64,000 nucleotides of DNA, taken from Opitutia bacterium. GTDB taxonomy: Bacteria; Verrucomicrobiota; Verrucomicrobiia; Opitutales; Seribacteraceae. Numbering within the stretch: the stretch's first letter is position 1; every line of letters starts with the position of its first letter. The notes under the pieces are model-generated. The model had not been told where the DNA came from. It ran no database searches and was given only the letters and a program-made list of their open reading frames with translations. This document shows positions 10,033 through 20,207 of this stretch, piece by piece. Both the position numbers and the translations under genes were made by a program. The DNA lies in the NCBI GenBank assembly GCA_002722545.1, contig PBMI01000067.1:1-64000 (forward strand). Direction: 5' to 3'.

Positions 10033-10458
10033 TCAGTTTATTTTTACTTCGATTGGCTTGACCGCTTTGCGCTTGGGTAAAACTAGATGCAAAATTCCTT
10101 TATCAAGTTTTGCACGGACCTTACGCTTTTCGCAAGATTGGGGGATTTCCAAAACTCTGCAAAATTCTTTCTTTCCGAAAATAGAATTATTTTCAGAATC
10201 TCTAGGTGAAGCATTCACCGTTATTTCGGAATCCTTCATGGTAACGGAAACATCTTCCTTTTCGAATCCTGGGAGGAGGAATTTCAGTTCAAAGGACTCG
10301 CTGTTTTCGGAAATATTGCAATCGGTGAATTGAGCCTGTTCTTTTGAGTCAAATCCTTTTGGGCTTCGATTTCTATGCCAATTAGAATCCATTGCATCCA
10401 AAAAAGACCCAACGGTTAAGGCAAGAGGAAAACTTTGGTGTGTTTTATTTAATTTCAT
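10033..10458 (-). CDS. Hsp20/alpha-crystallin family small heat shock protein
   Basis: ESFELKFLLPGFEKEDVSVTMKDSEITVNA...RVLEIPQ...VRAKLDKGILHLVLPKRKAVKPIEVKI. Confidence 0.9.
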   Translation of the reverse strand: MKLNKTHQSFPLALTVGSFLDAMDSNWHRNRSPKGFDSKEQAQFTDCNISENSESFELKFLLPGFEKEDVSVTMKDSEITVNASPRDSENNSIFGKKEFCRVLEIPQSCEKRKVRAKLDKGILHLVLPKRKAVKPIEVKIN

Positions 10459-10658
10459 AGTTTTTTGGTTTAGAATTAGTAATGTATATACTAGCTATTG
10501 CCATTTTCATGCCGAGTCATGAATCAGATAGAACCGCTGATTGTCAATAGTTTATACAATCGACAAAAAAGGGTAAGTGCCTTTTTGTCGCGCCAATTAA
10601 GGGCGAGGAATAAATGCGAGTAGATTTGTCTCTTCTTCGGGTTTGGGCAACTTTGATT

Positions 10659-11825
10659 CTAAAACAAGGATTTATAGCTTTCCAATAATCGCTTTGCGGT
10701 TTTATCACCTTTTTGGGCGGCAACGCTTAACCATTCTTTGGCAACGGACGGGTCTCTCTTGGTCCCTTTTCCCGTGAGAACCATAAGTCCGACAAAACGA
10801 GCGGCAACCGGGTTGCCTCCTTTTGCCAAAGGTAAAAAGAGTTCGTAAGCTCGAGCATAATCCTGAGGATAACCCACACCTGTATAGTATCCTCTTGCTT
10901 CATCCAAAACTTCTTCGTCCGTCTTGAAGGAATTTACGAATCCGGAAGGACTAGCGATTTGATTCTGCTTATTTCCCGCGGGGGCGACTCCCTCTCTTTT
11001 TTGAAGATATGCGCGGGCTAACTGGTGATTTTGACCGGCAGCTTGCCTCAACAAGGAAAGCCCCTCGGTGGTGTTCTTGCGTATCCCTCCTTCACCATCA
11101 ATGAGCAAAAGTCCCAAGGAGTATTTTGCTTCGGAAAAATTTTGCCTGGCCGCCAACTTCAACCACTGTGATGCTTTGACCGCATCCTTGGGGACACCGT
11201 CTCCATTGAAGTATGCCATTCCGAGATTGAATCGCGCAGTAAGCGATTTTGCGATCACCGCCTTGGAAAGCATGCTTATTCCCTGCTTGGTATCTTTTTC
11301 CAGAAGCCCCGGTAAGCCTTTGAGGTAAAGCGCTCCGATGGTCGCCTGAGCTTGTGGATACCCTGCCTCTGCGGATCTCTTAAATAAGCCAAGAGCTCTC
11401 ATGACGTTGGTGGGAATAACTTGAAAGTCAATCTCCCCCATGCAATACATGGCAACGGGATCCCCTTCGGATGCTTGCCTTTGCAGCAAGAGGGCGGCGT
11501 CTTGGTACATTCTTGTAGCAGCTTCGAAGTCACCTTCCAACATCGCAAGGTTAGCCAAGTTATAGGAACCAAAGGGGTGCCCCTTACGATGAGCGGACTC
11601 GGACCATTGCTTCGACAACTTGACGTCCACTTTGGATCCGGCTTCGCCAGATCTCAGGTAAATACCCAAAAGTCCTTGAAAATAGGGGCTTCCTGCCTGA
11701 GCTTTTGATACGATTTCTCCATAAGTAATTTTGGACGACCAGCGTTCGGCGCTCCGTGCCGCCATGGGCACTCCTGCAAAGTTGAGAAGAAACAAAATAA
11801 TCAAGCTTTTGACGAAAGTAAGCAT
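10659..11825 (-). CDS. Sel1-like repeat (SLR/TPR-like) secreted protein
   Basis: Repeated AxYxLGLLLxxGEG / AxFNLGMAYFNGDGVPKDAVKASQWLKLAA units; signal peptide MLTFVKSLIILFLLNFAG. Confidence 0.87.
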   Translation of the reverse strand: MLTFVKSLIILFLLNFAGVPMAARSAERWSSKITYGEIVSKAQAGSPYFQGLLGIYLRSGEAGSKVDVKLSKQWSESAHRKGHPFGSYNLANLAMLEGDFEAATRMYQDAALLLQRQASEGDPVAMYCMGEIDFQVIPTNVMRALGLFKRSAEAGYPQAQATIGALYLKGLPGLLEKDTKQGISMLSKAVIAKSLTARFNLGMAYFNGDGVPKDAVKASQWLKLAARQNFSEAKYSLGLLLIDGEGGIRKNTTEGLSLLRQAAGQNHQLARAYLQKREGVAPAGNKQNQIASPSGFVNSFKTDEEVLDEARGYYTGVGYPQDYARAYELFLPLAKGGNPVAARFVGLMVLTGKGTKRDPSVAKEWLSVAAQKGDKTAKRLLESYKSLF

Positions 11826-11903
11826 GAATGAAGAATTACTTTTTTTAGAAGCTCTTCCAAGCTTGAAAATGCTCAATTGATCAGAGATAATATGATCTGC
11901 ATC

Positions 11904-13031
11904 ATGAACGCATATCTTTACACAGCGCTTTCTGTTTTGGCGTTCGCCTTTGTATCATTGATTACGTTCGCCAAGCCCGATCCGCACGCCCCCGAAGGAA
12001 TCACTCTGTCTAGCTTGGCGCTCGGTCGGATTTTGGACAAGCAAACGCGTTTTTTTCAGTCTCCAAATAGATCCTCCGGGGCATATAATTCTGATCTAAC
12101 TAGAAAAGCTCAAGAAATCGTAGCCGACTACGACGCCTATCTCGGAGATAATCCGAGAGACACGAGCGCACTCATCCTATATGGAAAGTTTCTTCGCAGG
12201 GTAGGGCAAGAGCAACATGCAATCGGGTACTTTTTGGAAGCTGATTCGATCAATCCGAAATTAGCCGTCGTAAAGCAACAGTTGGGAAACTACCTCATAG
12301 AGGAAGGTCGACCGATCGACGCCTTTCCATTTTTGATCATGACCATAGAATTGGCTCCCGAACAGGCAGACTATCATTACCACTTAGGGGGCTTTCTTTC
12401 TCTTTTCGAAGAAGATTTGGCACGAGAACGGATTATGACAAAGGAATCATTGAGGGCATTCATGCATAAGTCTTTCCAGCAAGCGGCCAAGCTTTCCCCT
12501 TCGAATTTCGACTATCAATTGAGGTTTGCCCAAAGTTTCTTTGACTATCCTGACTCCAGCAAGGAAGCCGCCTTGCAGACTTGGATCGATTTGAACCGAA
12601 AATTCCCTGACAGATCAAAGGCGGAAAAGGACTATTTCAATCTCTGCAAGGCTCGTATACTTTTGGATCTGAATCGGCAATCCGACGCCGTTTCACTGAT
12701 TGAATCAGTTTCTTCCAAGGCACTCGCCCCGGCAAAGCAATCCCTGCTTCATCAAGTCAAGAGCCTGCCGAAAAAAAAGGCTAAGAAGAAAGAAAGTACG
12801 AACAAGCAAAGCAGGATTGAAATCAACCATCACTTTTTCATACCCAATGATCCTCACCTCAAACGCCTGCGTTTGTTGACCGGTCGAATCAAGGAGGAAA
12901 AAATGCTTTCCGAACTCAAGACCGATGCTATCAAGGCGCGATTTGACGAAGAGAATAAAATTAAAATCGATTTGTCTCAAAAAAACCCAAAGGGACTGAC
13001 TTCCGACCATGAGAAGGGTGCCTTGAGGTGA
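11904..13031 (+). CDS. TPR-like secreted protein
   Basis: Signal peptide MNAYLYTALSVLAFAFVSLITFA; TPR-like helices (ALILYGKFLRRVGQEQHAIGYFLEADSINPKLAVVKQQLGNYLIEEGRPIDAFPFLIMTIELAPEQADYHYHLGGFL). Confidence 0.75.
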   Translation: MNAYLYTALSVLAFAFVSLITFAKPDPHAPEGITLSSLALGRILDKQTRFFQSPNRSSGAYNSDLTRKAQEIVADYDAYLGDNPRDTSALILYGKFLRRVGQEQHAIGYFLEADSINPKLAVVKQQLGNYLIEEGRPIDAFPFLIMTIELAPEQADYHYHLGGFLSLFEEDLARERIMTKESLRAFMHKSFQQAAKLSPSNFDYQLRFAQSFFDYPDSSKEAALQTWIDLNRKFPDRSKAEKDYFNLCKARILLDLNRQSDAVSLIESVSSKALAPAKQSLLHQVKSLPKKKAKKKESTNKQSRIEINHHFFIPNDPHLKRLRLLTGRIKEEKMLSELKTDAIKARFDEENKIKIDLSQKNPKGLTSDHEKGALR

Positions 13032-13038
13032 CTTGCTC

Positions 13039-13734
13039 ATGAACGACGTTCTCATACTCTGCTCATCTTTTGCCATCGAGCAAAAGATCATTCTTTTTCT
13101 AATCCTTATCGTCAGTATTTCGATTCACGAATGGGCACACGCCTTCGCTGCCGACAAACTCGGGGACCCTCTCCCGCGAGCAGAAGGCAGAGTCACTCTT
13201 GATCCAAGGGCCCACATTGATCCCGTCGGCACCATTCTCATACCCTTGATCATGATTTTCCTTTCACCGGGATTTGCGATCATAGGTTGGGGAAAACCTG
13301 TTCGCATTTCGCTCCCCAATCCAAAAACCCGCAGGCGGGACGATCTACTCATTACCATTGCGGGCCCCCTCTCCAATCTGCTGATAGCTTTTGCCGCCAC
13401 TCTGTTCTTCGCCTTGGTGGCCTCCTTCTTCCCGCTTAACGAAAGCACCGAAAATCTTTTCTACATAATTGTTATAATAAATTGCGTACTTGTAGTTTTC
13501 AACCTCCTGCCGGTCCCTCCACTCGATGGCTCCCACTTCCTTAAACATGCTCTTAACATGCGTGAAGAAACTTACCGCAACTTGGCCAAATACGGATTTT
13601 TGATTTTAATTGTTCTAATCAACATTCCTCAGTTTCAGCTAATCATGCAATTTTTAATAGGCTCGAGCAGCAGCCTTTTTATTGGTCTCTTCGAGGGGTT
13701 GACCCAAGGAGAATCGACCATTACCCAAAGTTGA
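13039..13734 (+). CDS. Site-2 protease (M50) family membrane metalloprotease
   Basis: HExxH (SIHEWAHAFAADKLGDPLPRAEGRVTLDPRAHIDPVG) and NLLPVPPLDGSH motif. Confidence 0.92.
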   Translation: MNDVLILCSSFAIEQKIILFLILIVSISIHEWAHAFAADKLGDPLPRAEGRVTLDPRAHIDPVGTILIPLIMIFLSPGFAIIGWGKPVRISLPNPKTRRRDDLLITIAGPLSNLLIAFAATLFFALVASFFPLNESTENLFYIIVIINCVLVVFNLLPVPPLDGSHFLKHALNMREETYRNLAKYGFLILIVLINIPQFQLIMQFLIGSSSSLFIGLFEGLTQGESTITQS

Positions 13735-13735
13735 G

Positions 13736-14698
13736 ATGCGCAAAATATGCGAATTTGAAGAGGAGAAAAAAGCCCTTCGCTTTTGGAATTTTCTGAAAAA
13801 AAATAAAGTCGAGTCCTCTTTGGAGAATGATGAAGGAGCATGGATCTTATGGGTAGAGGAAGAGGAAAACATTGACTTCGCTTCTTCGGCTTTTGAGGAG
13901 TTCGAACTCAACCACGACGCTCCGAAGTTCCTCTCCTCGACACCTGATCGCAGGCCCAATGACTCTGTAGAGATCGAAGAACCGCTCTTGCAAAAATCAC
14001 GGTACAAGGAACATCGTCTAAGGGACAAATGGTCTACTCAGAATGGACGATTGGGAACCGTAACCTTTGCATTGATCATAACGTGCGTTTTCGTCTACTT
14101 GCCTTTGGGGATGGCAACAATGTTCAGCAGTCCGGGTTCACCCAACGAGTACTGGACGTCCATTCACTTGACCCTCAAACACGGCCTTCAGATTGCAGGA
14201 TCGGTGTGGTCTCCCACCGATAATAAATGGATCAACAAAAATGACTGGAGCGATCTTTTGTCCGGACAATTCTGGAGAGTAATCACCCCCGTTTTTCTTC
14301 ACGGCAGTTTGTTTCACATCCTCTTCAATATGTTTTGGCTCTTCAGCTTGGGGAGGCAAATCGAAAACCGGAAAGGAGGGAAATTCTTCCTCACCTTCGT
14401 ATTAATCCTAGCTGTTGCCTCCAACCTTTCCCAATTTATTTTTGTCCATGGTAACTTCCTTGGAATGTCCGGCGTGGTTTACGGTCTTTTCGGCTATGTC
14501 TTCATAAAATCAAAACTCGACCCAGGAGATGGTTTCGGTATTGATCAAGCAAACGAGTTTATCATGTTCGGATTTTTCGTAGCGTGCTGGCTTGGCTGGC
14601 TTGGAAACATTGCAAACGCGGCGCATACAGGCGGCTTGATCGTGGGATTGGCTTGGGGTTGGTGCTCCGCCCTTCGGTGGAACCGGGGCAAGAGATAG
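13736..14698 (+). CDS. Rhomboid family intramembrane serine protease
   Basis: FWRVITPVFLHGSLFHILFNMFWLFSLGRQIE; catalytic GMSG (FLGMSGVVYGLFGY) and AHTGGLIVGLAWG. Confidence 0.92.
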   Translation: MRKICEFEEEKKALRFWNFLKKNKVESSLENDEGAWILWVEEEENIDFASSAFEEFELNHDAPKFLSSTPDRRPNDSVEIEEPLLQKSRYKEHRLRDKWSTQNGRLGTVTFALIITCVFVYLPLGMATMFSSPGSPNEYWTSIHLTLKHGLQIAGSVWSPTDNKWINKNDWSDLLSGQFWRVITPVFLHGSLFHILFNMFWLFSLGRQIENRKGGKFFLTFVLILAVASNLSQFIFVHGNFLGMSGVVYGLFGYVFIKSKLDPGDGFGIDQANEFIMFGFFVACWLGWLGNIANAAHTGGLIVGLAWGWCSALRWNRGKR

Positions 14699-14708
14699 AG
14701 ACGGTTTC

Positions 14709-16511
14709 TTATTTTCGGGCCAATTCGTAGATCGCCAAGCCCGCCCGCAAGTTTGGCCAAAGAGAACAGGTCTTCACCCAATCACCTTGATGATAGATCT
14801 TTCGCCCCACTTCAAATGCATTCGGTCCACTTCGATGTTTCCGACAAAAGCTTTCGAATTCGGAAATCGAAAAATGATTCATGAGACCACTTTTTTCCCA
14901 ATGGTCAGGGTAAACGTCATTCTTTATTTTCATTCCTTTTCCAAGGAAATGCAGTCGATTTCTCCAGTACCCATGATTAACGAAACTCAAGGCGACTCGC
15001 TTTCCTACCCGAAGGGCTTCCAAAAGTACCGAACCGGGTTGAGGAAGCTCGTCGATCATGCGTGAAAATATGACCCAATCAAAAGATTGATCACCCAAAT
15101 TCCCCAATGCCCTTCGAATATCCTCTTGATAAACGGCCACACCGCGGGCAATGGAAGAGGTAACCTTTCCCCCATCGTAATCGACTCCGAGACCTCTTAC
15201 TTGCTTTGTATCTCTTAGGTATTCAAGCAGAATGCCTCGACCACAACCCAAATCCAATACGCTTTCACTCGGTTGAACCCAATTGTCGATGACCTTGAAA
15301 TCGGCTTCTTTCTTAACTTCGTACCGATTTTCAACCTGGCGAAAACGGTCGACGTTCTGCTCTTCTTTCTCCTCATCGTCAATGCCATTTAGGAAAACGC
15401 GAACAGAACGCAGGAATGCCTTCGATTTGATCAAGAAGGAATCATGCCCGTGCTTATGATCAATCTCCAAGTATGAACCTTCCTTCCCTAGCCTGTGCAA
15501 AGCCTCAACGATTAATTTGTTCTGGGCAGGGGTATATAGCCAGTCGCTTGTAAAGGCCACTACGAGCACTCTCGCCGATACCTCCTTGAGCGAATCATCC
15601 AAGCCTTTTTCTCCCACGAGATCGAAGCGGTCGAGGGCCTTGGTCAATTTCAGATAGGTGTTCGCGTCAAAACGGTCCACAAACTTGTTTCCTTGGTAAT
15701 CGAGGTAGCTTTCGACGCTGAATTCGAAGTTCTTTTCCTTTGACACTCCAATTTCCCTGCCAAACTTTTCCTCCATTCCCTCATCCGAAAGATAGGTTAT
15801 GTGAGCCATCATGCGGGCTACCGCCAAGCCTTCGCGGGGACCTTCGCCATCCAAGTATTCCCCCGACTTCCAATCCCGGTCTCCACATATCGAACGCCTA
15901 CCAACTTCATTAAAGGCAATGGTTTGGGCATTGTGCCGAGCCGTGGCCGCTATGATCAGCGCCTTCTTTACGAAAGTAGGGAATTCCACGATCCATTGCA
16001 ATGCCTGCATCCCTCCCATGCTTCCGCCCACTACCGAATGAAGGGAAGCAACGCCTAGAAAGTCGAGCAGGCTTTTCTGGGCTCGAACCATATCTTGGAT
16101 CGTCAAATCAGGAAAAAGCATTCCATAAGCCTTGCCGGGAGTAGCTGGGTTTTCACTAGCTGGTCCAGTCGAACCCTTGCAGGCACCCAAGCAATTTGAA
16201 CAAACTACGAAAAATTCGTTTGTATCGATGGCCTTTCCGGGTCCCACGACGTGATTCCACCAACCCGGTTGACGGTCGTCTTTGGAATAAACGCCAGCAA
16301 CATGATGGTCGCCTGTCAAAGCATGGCAAATGAGGATGGCGTTTGTTCCGGCCTTATTGAGATCGCCATAAGTTTCGTAGCGAAGCTGAAACTCATCGAG
16401 AGAGCCGTTTTCCATTTCAAAATAGTCTTCATGCCGAAAGGTCTTTTCGCGAACGATACCAACTTGACCCTCGCCTGAAACATAGTCCTCTCTTTCGCTT
16501 GCTTTACTCAT
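14709..16511 (-). CDS. metX: Fused homoserine O-acetyltransferase (MetX) - MetW-like methyltransferase domain
   Basis: N-terminal alpha/beta hydrolase MetX (ICHALTGDHHVAG, VVGGSMGGMQALQW, HGHDSFLI); C-terminal MetW-like (VLDLGCGRGILLEYL...DWVIFSRMIDELPQP...VNHGYWRNRLHFLGKGMKI). Confidence 0.92.
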   Translation of the reverse strand: MSKASEREDYVSGEGQVGIVREKTFRHEDYFEMENGSLDEFQLRYETYGDLNKAGTNAILICHALTGDHHVAGVYSKDDRQPGWWNHVVGPGKAIDTNEFFVVCSNCLGACKGSTGPASENPATPGKAYGMLFPDLTIQDMVRAQKSLLDFLGVASLHSVVGGSMGGMQALQWIVEFPTFVKKALIIAATARHNAQTIAFNEVGRRSICGDRDWKSGEYLDGEGPREGLAVARMMAHITYLSDEGMEEKFGREIGVSKEKNFEFSVESYLDYQGNKFVDRFDANTYLKLTKALDRFDLVGEKGLDDSLKEVSARVLVVAFTSDWLYTPAQNKLIVEALHRLGKEGSYLEIDHKHGHDSFLIKSKAFLRSVRVFLNGIDDEEKEEQNVDRFRQVENRYEVKKEADFKVIDNWVQPSESVLDLGCGRGILLEYLRDTKQVRGLGVDYDGGKVTSSIARGVAVYQEDIRRALGNLGDQSFDWVIFSRMIDELPQPGSVLLEALRVGKRVALSFVNHGYWRNRLHFLGKGMKIKNDVYPDHWEKSGLMNHFSISEFESFCRKHRSGPNAFEVGRKIYHQGDWVKTCSLWPNLRAGLAIYELARK

Positions 16512-16553
16512 AGTTGATTGTCATGCCGACGGGGTCGGTCAACGATGGATATA

Positions 16554-17306
16554 CTAGGAATTAATGGCCTCGAGCAAAGCCTCATCCATGTCATAATTGC
16601 CATGAACCGCCTTGACGTCCTCAAGGTCCTCAAGATTCTCGATCAGCTTGAGAACCTTACGGGCAACGTCATCATCCGTGACGGCAATTAAATTTTCAGG
16701 CAAATAAGCCAATTCGGAAGAATCGGGGATGATGTCTGCATTACTGAAGGCACCTGCAAGCTTGTCGTATTGGCCAGTTTCGCAAATTACTTCGTAATGC
16801 TCTTTTTCCACGAGGACGTCTTCTGCGTCGTTTTCCAAAGCCAATTCGGTCAAAGCGTCTTCGTCCATCTTGTCTTTGGCCAGAAGAAACTGGCCCTTGC
16901 GCTTAAAATTAAAGGCTAGGGCCCCCGCTCCCGCCAAGTTTCCCCCGCCCTTGGAAAAAGTACTGCGTATTTCGGATGCCGAACGGTTTTTGTTGTCGGT
17001 AGTAACCTCAACAATCAAACCGACTCCGCCGGGCCCATACCCCTCGTAGAGCATTTCCTCGATTGTAATGCCACCAAGTTCACCCGTGCCTTTTTTGACG
17101 GCACGATCAATGTTATCCGCAGGCATATTCGACTGTTTAGCCTTGATAATGAGTGTCCTAAGCCGCGGATTGAATTCGGGGTCCTTCCCTCCATCTCTTG
17201 CTGCCAAGGTAATTTCTTTACTGATGACGCTGAATATCTTGCCGCGTTTGGCATCAACGGCAGCCTTGTGACGTTTAGTGGTCGCCCATTTACTATGTCC
17301 AGACAT
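16554..17306 (-). CDS. YebC/PmpR family DNA-binding regulatory protein
   Basis: MSGHSKWATTKRHKAAVDAKRGKIFSVISKEITLAARDGG...NMPADNIDRAVKKGTGEL...YEGYGPGGVGLIVE. Confidence 0.95.
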   Translation of the reverse strand: MSGHSKWATTKRHKAAVDAKRGKIFSVISKEITLAARDGGKDPEFNPRLRTLIIKAKQSNMPADNIDRAVKKGTGELGGITIEEMLYEGYGPGGVGLIVEVTTDNKNRSASEIRSTFSKGGGNLAGAGALAFNFKRKGQFLLAKDKMDEDALTELALENDAEDVLVEKEHYEVICETGQYDKLAGAFSNADIIPDSSELAYLPENLIAVTDDDVARKVLKLIENLEDLEDVKAVHGNYDMDEALLEAINS

Positions 17307-17339
17307 TGTTTAAAAAGGAAAAAAGGAACCGTGCGTTTG

Positions 17340-19424
17340 TCAAGTTTGCTTATCAGCCTGTTCTCGAAGAAATTCATAGGCGACTTCCAACCGTTTCTTC
17401 TTTTTCAAAGCTTGTTCACGTTTTCCTTCGCTCATGCCTTCGAGTTTGGTGGAAGTGTAATTGCCCATTCTCTCCCCGTAATTTCTTTCCAAAAGCTTAC
17501 CGTCCACTGGACCCCTTGCCCGCAATCCCAGTAAATTTCGGTACTTTCTTTCCTCGTCGGACAGTTCCATTCTCACCGGTCTGTCTTCGCTTTCCTCATC
17601 GCTTGAATCCGAAATGGCCAGTTTTACTTCATCATTTGGCAGGGGGCCTCTTTTGGTGATGAGAGTCTGCAGGATCGTCATGAGGTTTTGAATCGTCCAG
17701 TACAAGACCAACGCGGAAGAAAAGAAATAAAGAAAAATAAGAAACATGAAGGGCATGAACCTCATCATTTTTGCATTGATTCTTTGGGCTTCACTCATCT
17801 CAGGCCCCATCTGCATGGGGTTGAGCTTCATTTGAAACCACTGGGTCGCCACCATGAGTATCGGCAACAAGTTGATCGAGAAGCCCTGCAGGACACTAAC
17901 GCTATCTTGCTCGGATAAATCATTCGCCCATAAAAAACCTTGCCCATACAGTTCAGCAGCAGAGCGCAACATCCAGAACATACTTAGGAAAATCGGTATT
18001 TGGATAAGGATCGGCCAGCATCCCGCAAAGGGATTCACCTTGTTCTCCTTATAAAACTTCATCATTTCCTGATTCAGCTTCTGAGGGTTGCCCTTGTGTT
18101 TTTCCTTTAGCTTACCCATGGGTCCTTGAAGGGCCTGCATTTTCTTTTGCGAGCGGGTTGCCTTGGCCGTCAGTGGCCAAAGCAACAACTTGACCAGAAT
18201 CGTCAGGGCAATGATGGCCAGACCATAGCTTCCCAAGAAGGAGTGGAGCTTGTTAAGTAGCCAGCTAAACGGTTCCGACAGCCACCAAAATACACCGAAC
18301 TGCATGACCTTCTTTTGTTCGAACTCAAGCTCCGACAATCCAACGTAATCTTTCGGGCCCGCATATACTTGAAAACTAAAGTTCTTTGTCTCGCCTGGCT
18401 CCAATCTTCCAAGGGGAATGGAAAGACTGCCTTCGACTCCTTTTACTTCGTTCTCCGAAGTCGAAACGCTTCTTTTGTTGATTCGCCAACTAATTCGGGC
18501 ATTGACCAGATCCGTTTCAGGGCGAACGATATTGACGAAGAACTGATTGTTCACGCATGCCCAGCGTGCTTGGGAAAGAGTTCTTGCTTCCCATTGCCCG
18601 GCTACGCCCATCTCGTTATATTGGAAGAATTCTTCCTCCTCTCCATCGATTCTACCACTGCATTCGGCGCATGAACACCCTTCCGCCAATGGGGCCCCAG
18701 CGTTGTAATACCCGACGTTTAAATAAGTTTCAGAGCTATCGAAAGGATTGTAGAGACGTGGAATTTGGTAAGCAGCTCCAAGATGGAACTTCATTCGCTC
18801 ATAAAACAAGGGCCCACTGGTCAGGTTCGTAATTCTTGTCTCATGGTGGATCACGTAACTACTGTTGGCCTCCCGGAAATATTCTCTTTCAATTTGCATT
18901 TCCCCGTCACCCTCCCACCTGTAAAGAATCTTCATTGGATCGGTCTGCGGAACTAAACGGAACGCTCTGGGATCCGGTAAAACCTTTTTGTACTCTCGGC
19001 CGTTATCGTCTTCCAAGGACAGAGAAAGAAGAGGCTCTCCCTCATTCGTCATGTTGTAATCTTTGCTGAGACGTCCTTGTTTTTTAAGGCGAACTTCACG
19101 AATTCCACCCGTATGATTCGAAAAGACGGGGGAGGAATATTCATTTCCCAAAGCATTTCTCAGCTTTTCAGCTCCCAAGCTAATTGGTGGTGTAATGGAA
19201 AGGGCAGGGGATGAATTGCCTTCCAGAATATTCCGGGGTTTGATTTCATTCGGATTCGGTTCGACTGAAGGGATCAACCGTCCCGACTGATTGGAATCGC
19301 CAAAAGCACCCGGTTCATTCGCTCCGCTATTGATAGGATCCACTCTGGGTTGCCATTGCAACGGGTCCAACATAAGAAAGCCGGCAACCAGAAGAAGGAT
19401 TGTACCGATAATATAATTTTTCAT
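17340..19424 (-). CDS. yidC: Membrane protein insertase YidC
   Basis: MKNYIIGTILLLVAGFLM; YGLAIIALTILVKLLLWPLTAKATRSQKKMQALQ; NPFAGCWPILIQIPIFLSMFWML. Confidence 0.95.
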   Translation of the reverse strand: MKNYIIGTILLLVAGFLMLDPLQWQPRVDPINSGANEPGAFGDSNQSGRLIPSVEPNPNEIKPRNILEGNSSPALSITPPISLGAEKLRNALGNEYSSPVFSNHTGGIREVRLKKQGRLSKDYNMTNEGEPLLSLSLEDDNGREYKKVLPDPRAFRLVPQTDPMKILYRWEGDGEMQIEREYFREANSSYVIHHETRITNLTSGPLFYERMKFHLGAAYQIPRLYNPFDSSETYLNVGYYNAGAPLAEGCSCAECSGRIDGEEEEFFQYNEMGVAGQWEARTLSQARWACVNNQFFVNIVRPETDLVNARISWRINKRSVSTSENEVKGVEGSLSIPLGRLEPGETKNFSFQVYAGPKDYVGLSELEFEQKKVMQFGVFWWLSEPFSWLLNKLHSFLGSYGLAIIALTILVKLLLWPLTAKATRSQKKMQALQGPMGKLKEKHKGNPQKLNQEMMKFYKENKVNPFAGCWPILIQIPIFLSMFWMLRSAAELYGQGFLWANDLSEQDSVSVLQGFSINLLPILMVATQWFQMKLNPMQMGPEMSEAQRINAKMMRFMPFMFLIFLYFFSSALVLYWTIQNLMTILQTLITKRGPLPNDEVKLAISDSSDEESEDRPVRMELSDEERKYRNLLGLRARGPVDGKLLERNYGERMGNYTSTKLEGMSEGKREQALKKKKRLEVAYEFLREQADKQT

Positions 19425-19425
19425 G

Positions 19426-19782
19426 TTAAGAGGAAAGTTTCTCCACCGCATCGACGAAATGATTCTCCAAAGAGGAAAAAGAGGCCTTCAACATTCCTCT
19501 GCGAGGCAAAACAACCATACTGGCACCTGCAGGGAAGAGACTTTTATTCCGGCGGAAAACTTCCCTCATCCTTCTTTTGGCCCGATTGCGGGCCACTGCA
19601 CCACCAAATCTTCTGGACGCAATGATACCAATCTTCGCAGGCCAATCAGATTCAGGATCCTTCATGAGTTGCAACCAAAATAAATTGGTTTTGAGGCTTC
19701 GTCCGTTTTTTCTGACCGCAAGAAATTCATAAGACTTCCGTAGTCTCGAATCCTGCGGAAAGCATTGGTTCGCCAACTTCAA
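19426..19782 (-). CDS. rnpA: Ribonuclease P protein component
   Basis: RKSYEFLAVRKNGRS...IGIIASRRFGGAVARNRAKRRMREVFR. Confidence 0.93.
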   Translation of the reverse strand: MKLANQCFPQDSRLRKSYEFLAVRKNGRSLKTNLFWLQLMKDPESDWPAKIGIIASRRFGGAVARNRAKRRMREVFRRNKSLFPAGASMVVLPRRGMLKASFSSLENHFVDAVEKLSS

Positions 19783-19805
19783 AGAAGGAGAAGCGTGTTT
19801 GATTT

Positions 19806-19961
19806 CTAGCGAAAGCGACGGGCAACGGAAGCGGTCAGTTTGGCACGACCTTTGCGGCGACGATTCCTGAGGACTTTACGGCCAGCGCTTGTCTGGTTGC
19901 GTTTGCGAAAACCGAATTTTCGGGCACGTCGCAACTTGGAGGGATTGTAGGTAGGTTTCAT
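19806..19961 (-). CDS. rpmH: 50S ribosomal protein bL34 (absent from the ORF track)
   Basis: Manual translation of the complement: [51 protein letters not shown] (51 aa); canonical rpmH-rnpA-yidC order. Confidence 0.95.
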   Translation of the reverse strand: MKPTYNPSKLRRARKFGFRKRNQTSAGRKVLRNRRRKGRAKLTASVARRFR

Positions 19962-20078
19962 TGGAAAAAGGGATTAAAGTAAATTATCTACAGCTAAAGT
20001 CAAACCTTGAGGATTATGATTATCATATAGTTTGAACTTGCGAAGGATCGACTTTTCGAACAGAATGGTTTCTTTGTT

Positions 20079-20155
<77 letters not shown>

Positions 20156-20207
20156 TTTTTTTTCGAGGCAACTTGCGAATGCCTTTTTGTTCCGTAGACA
20201 TCTAACT

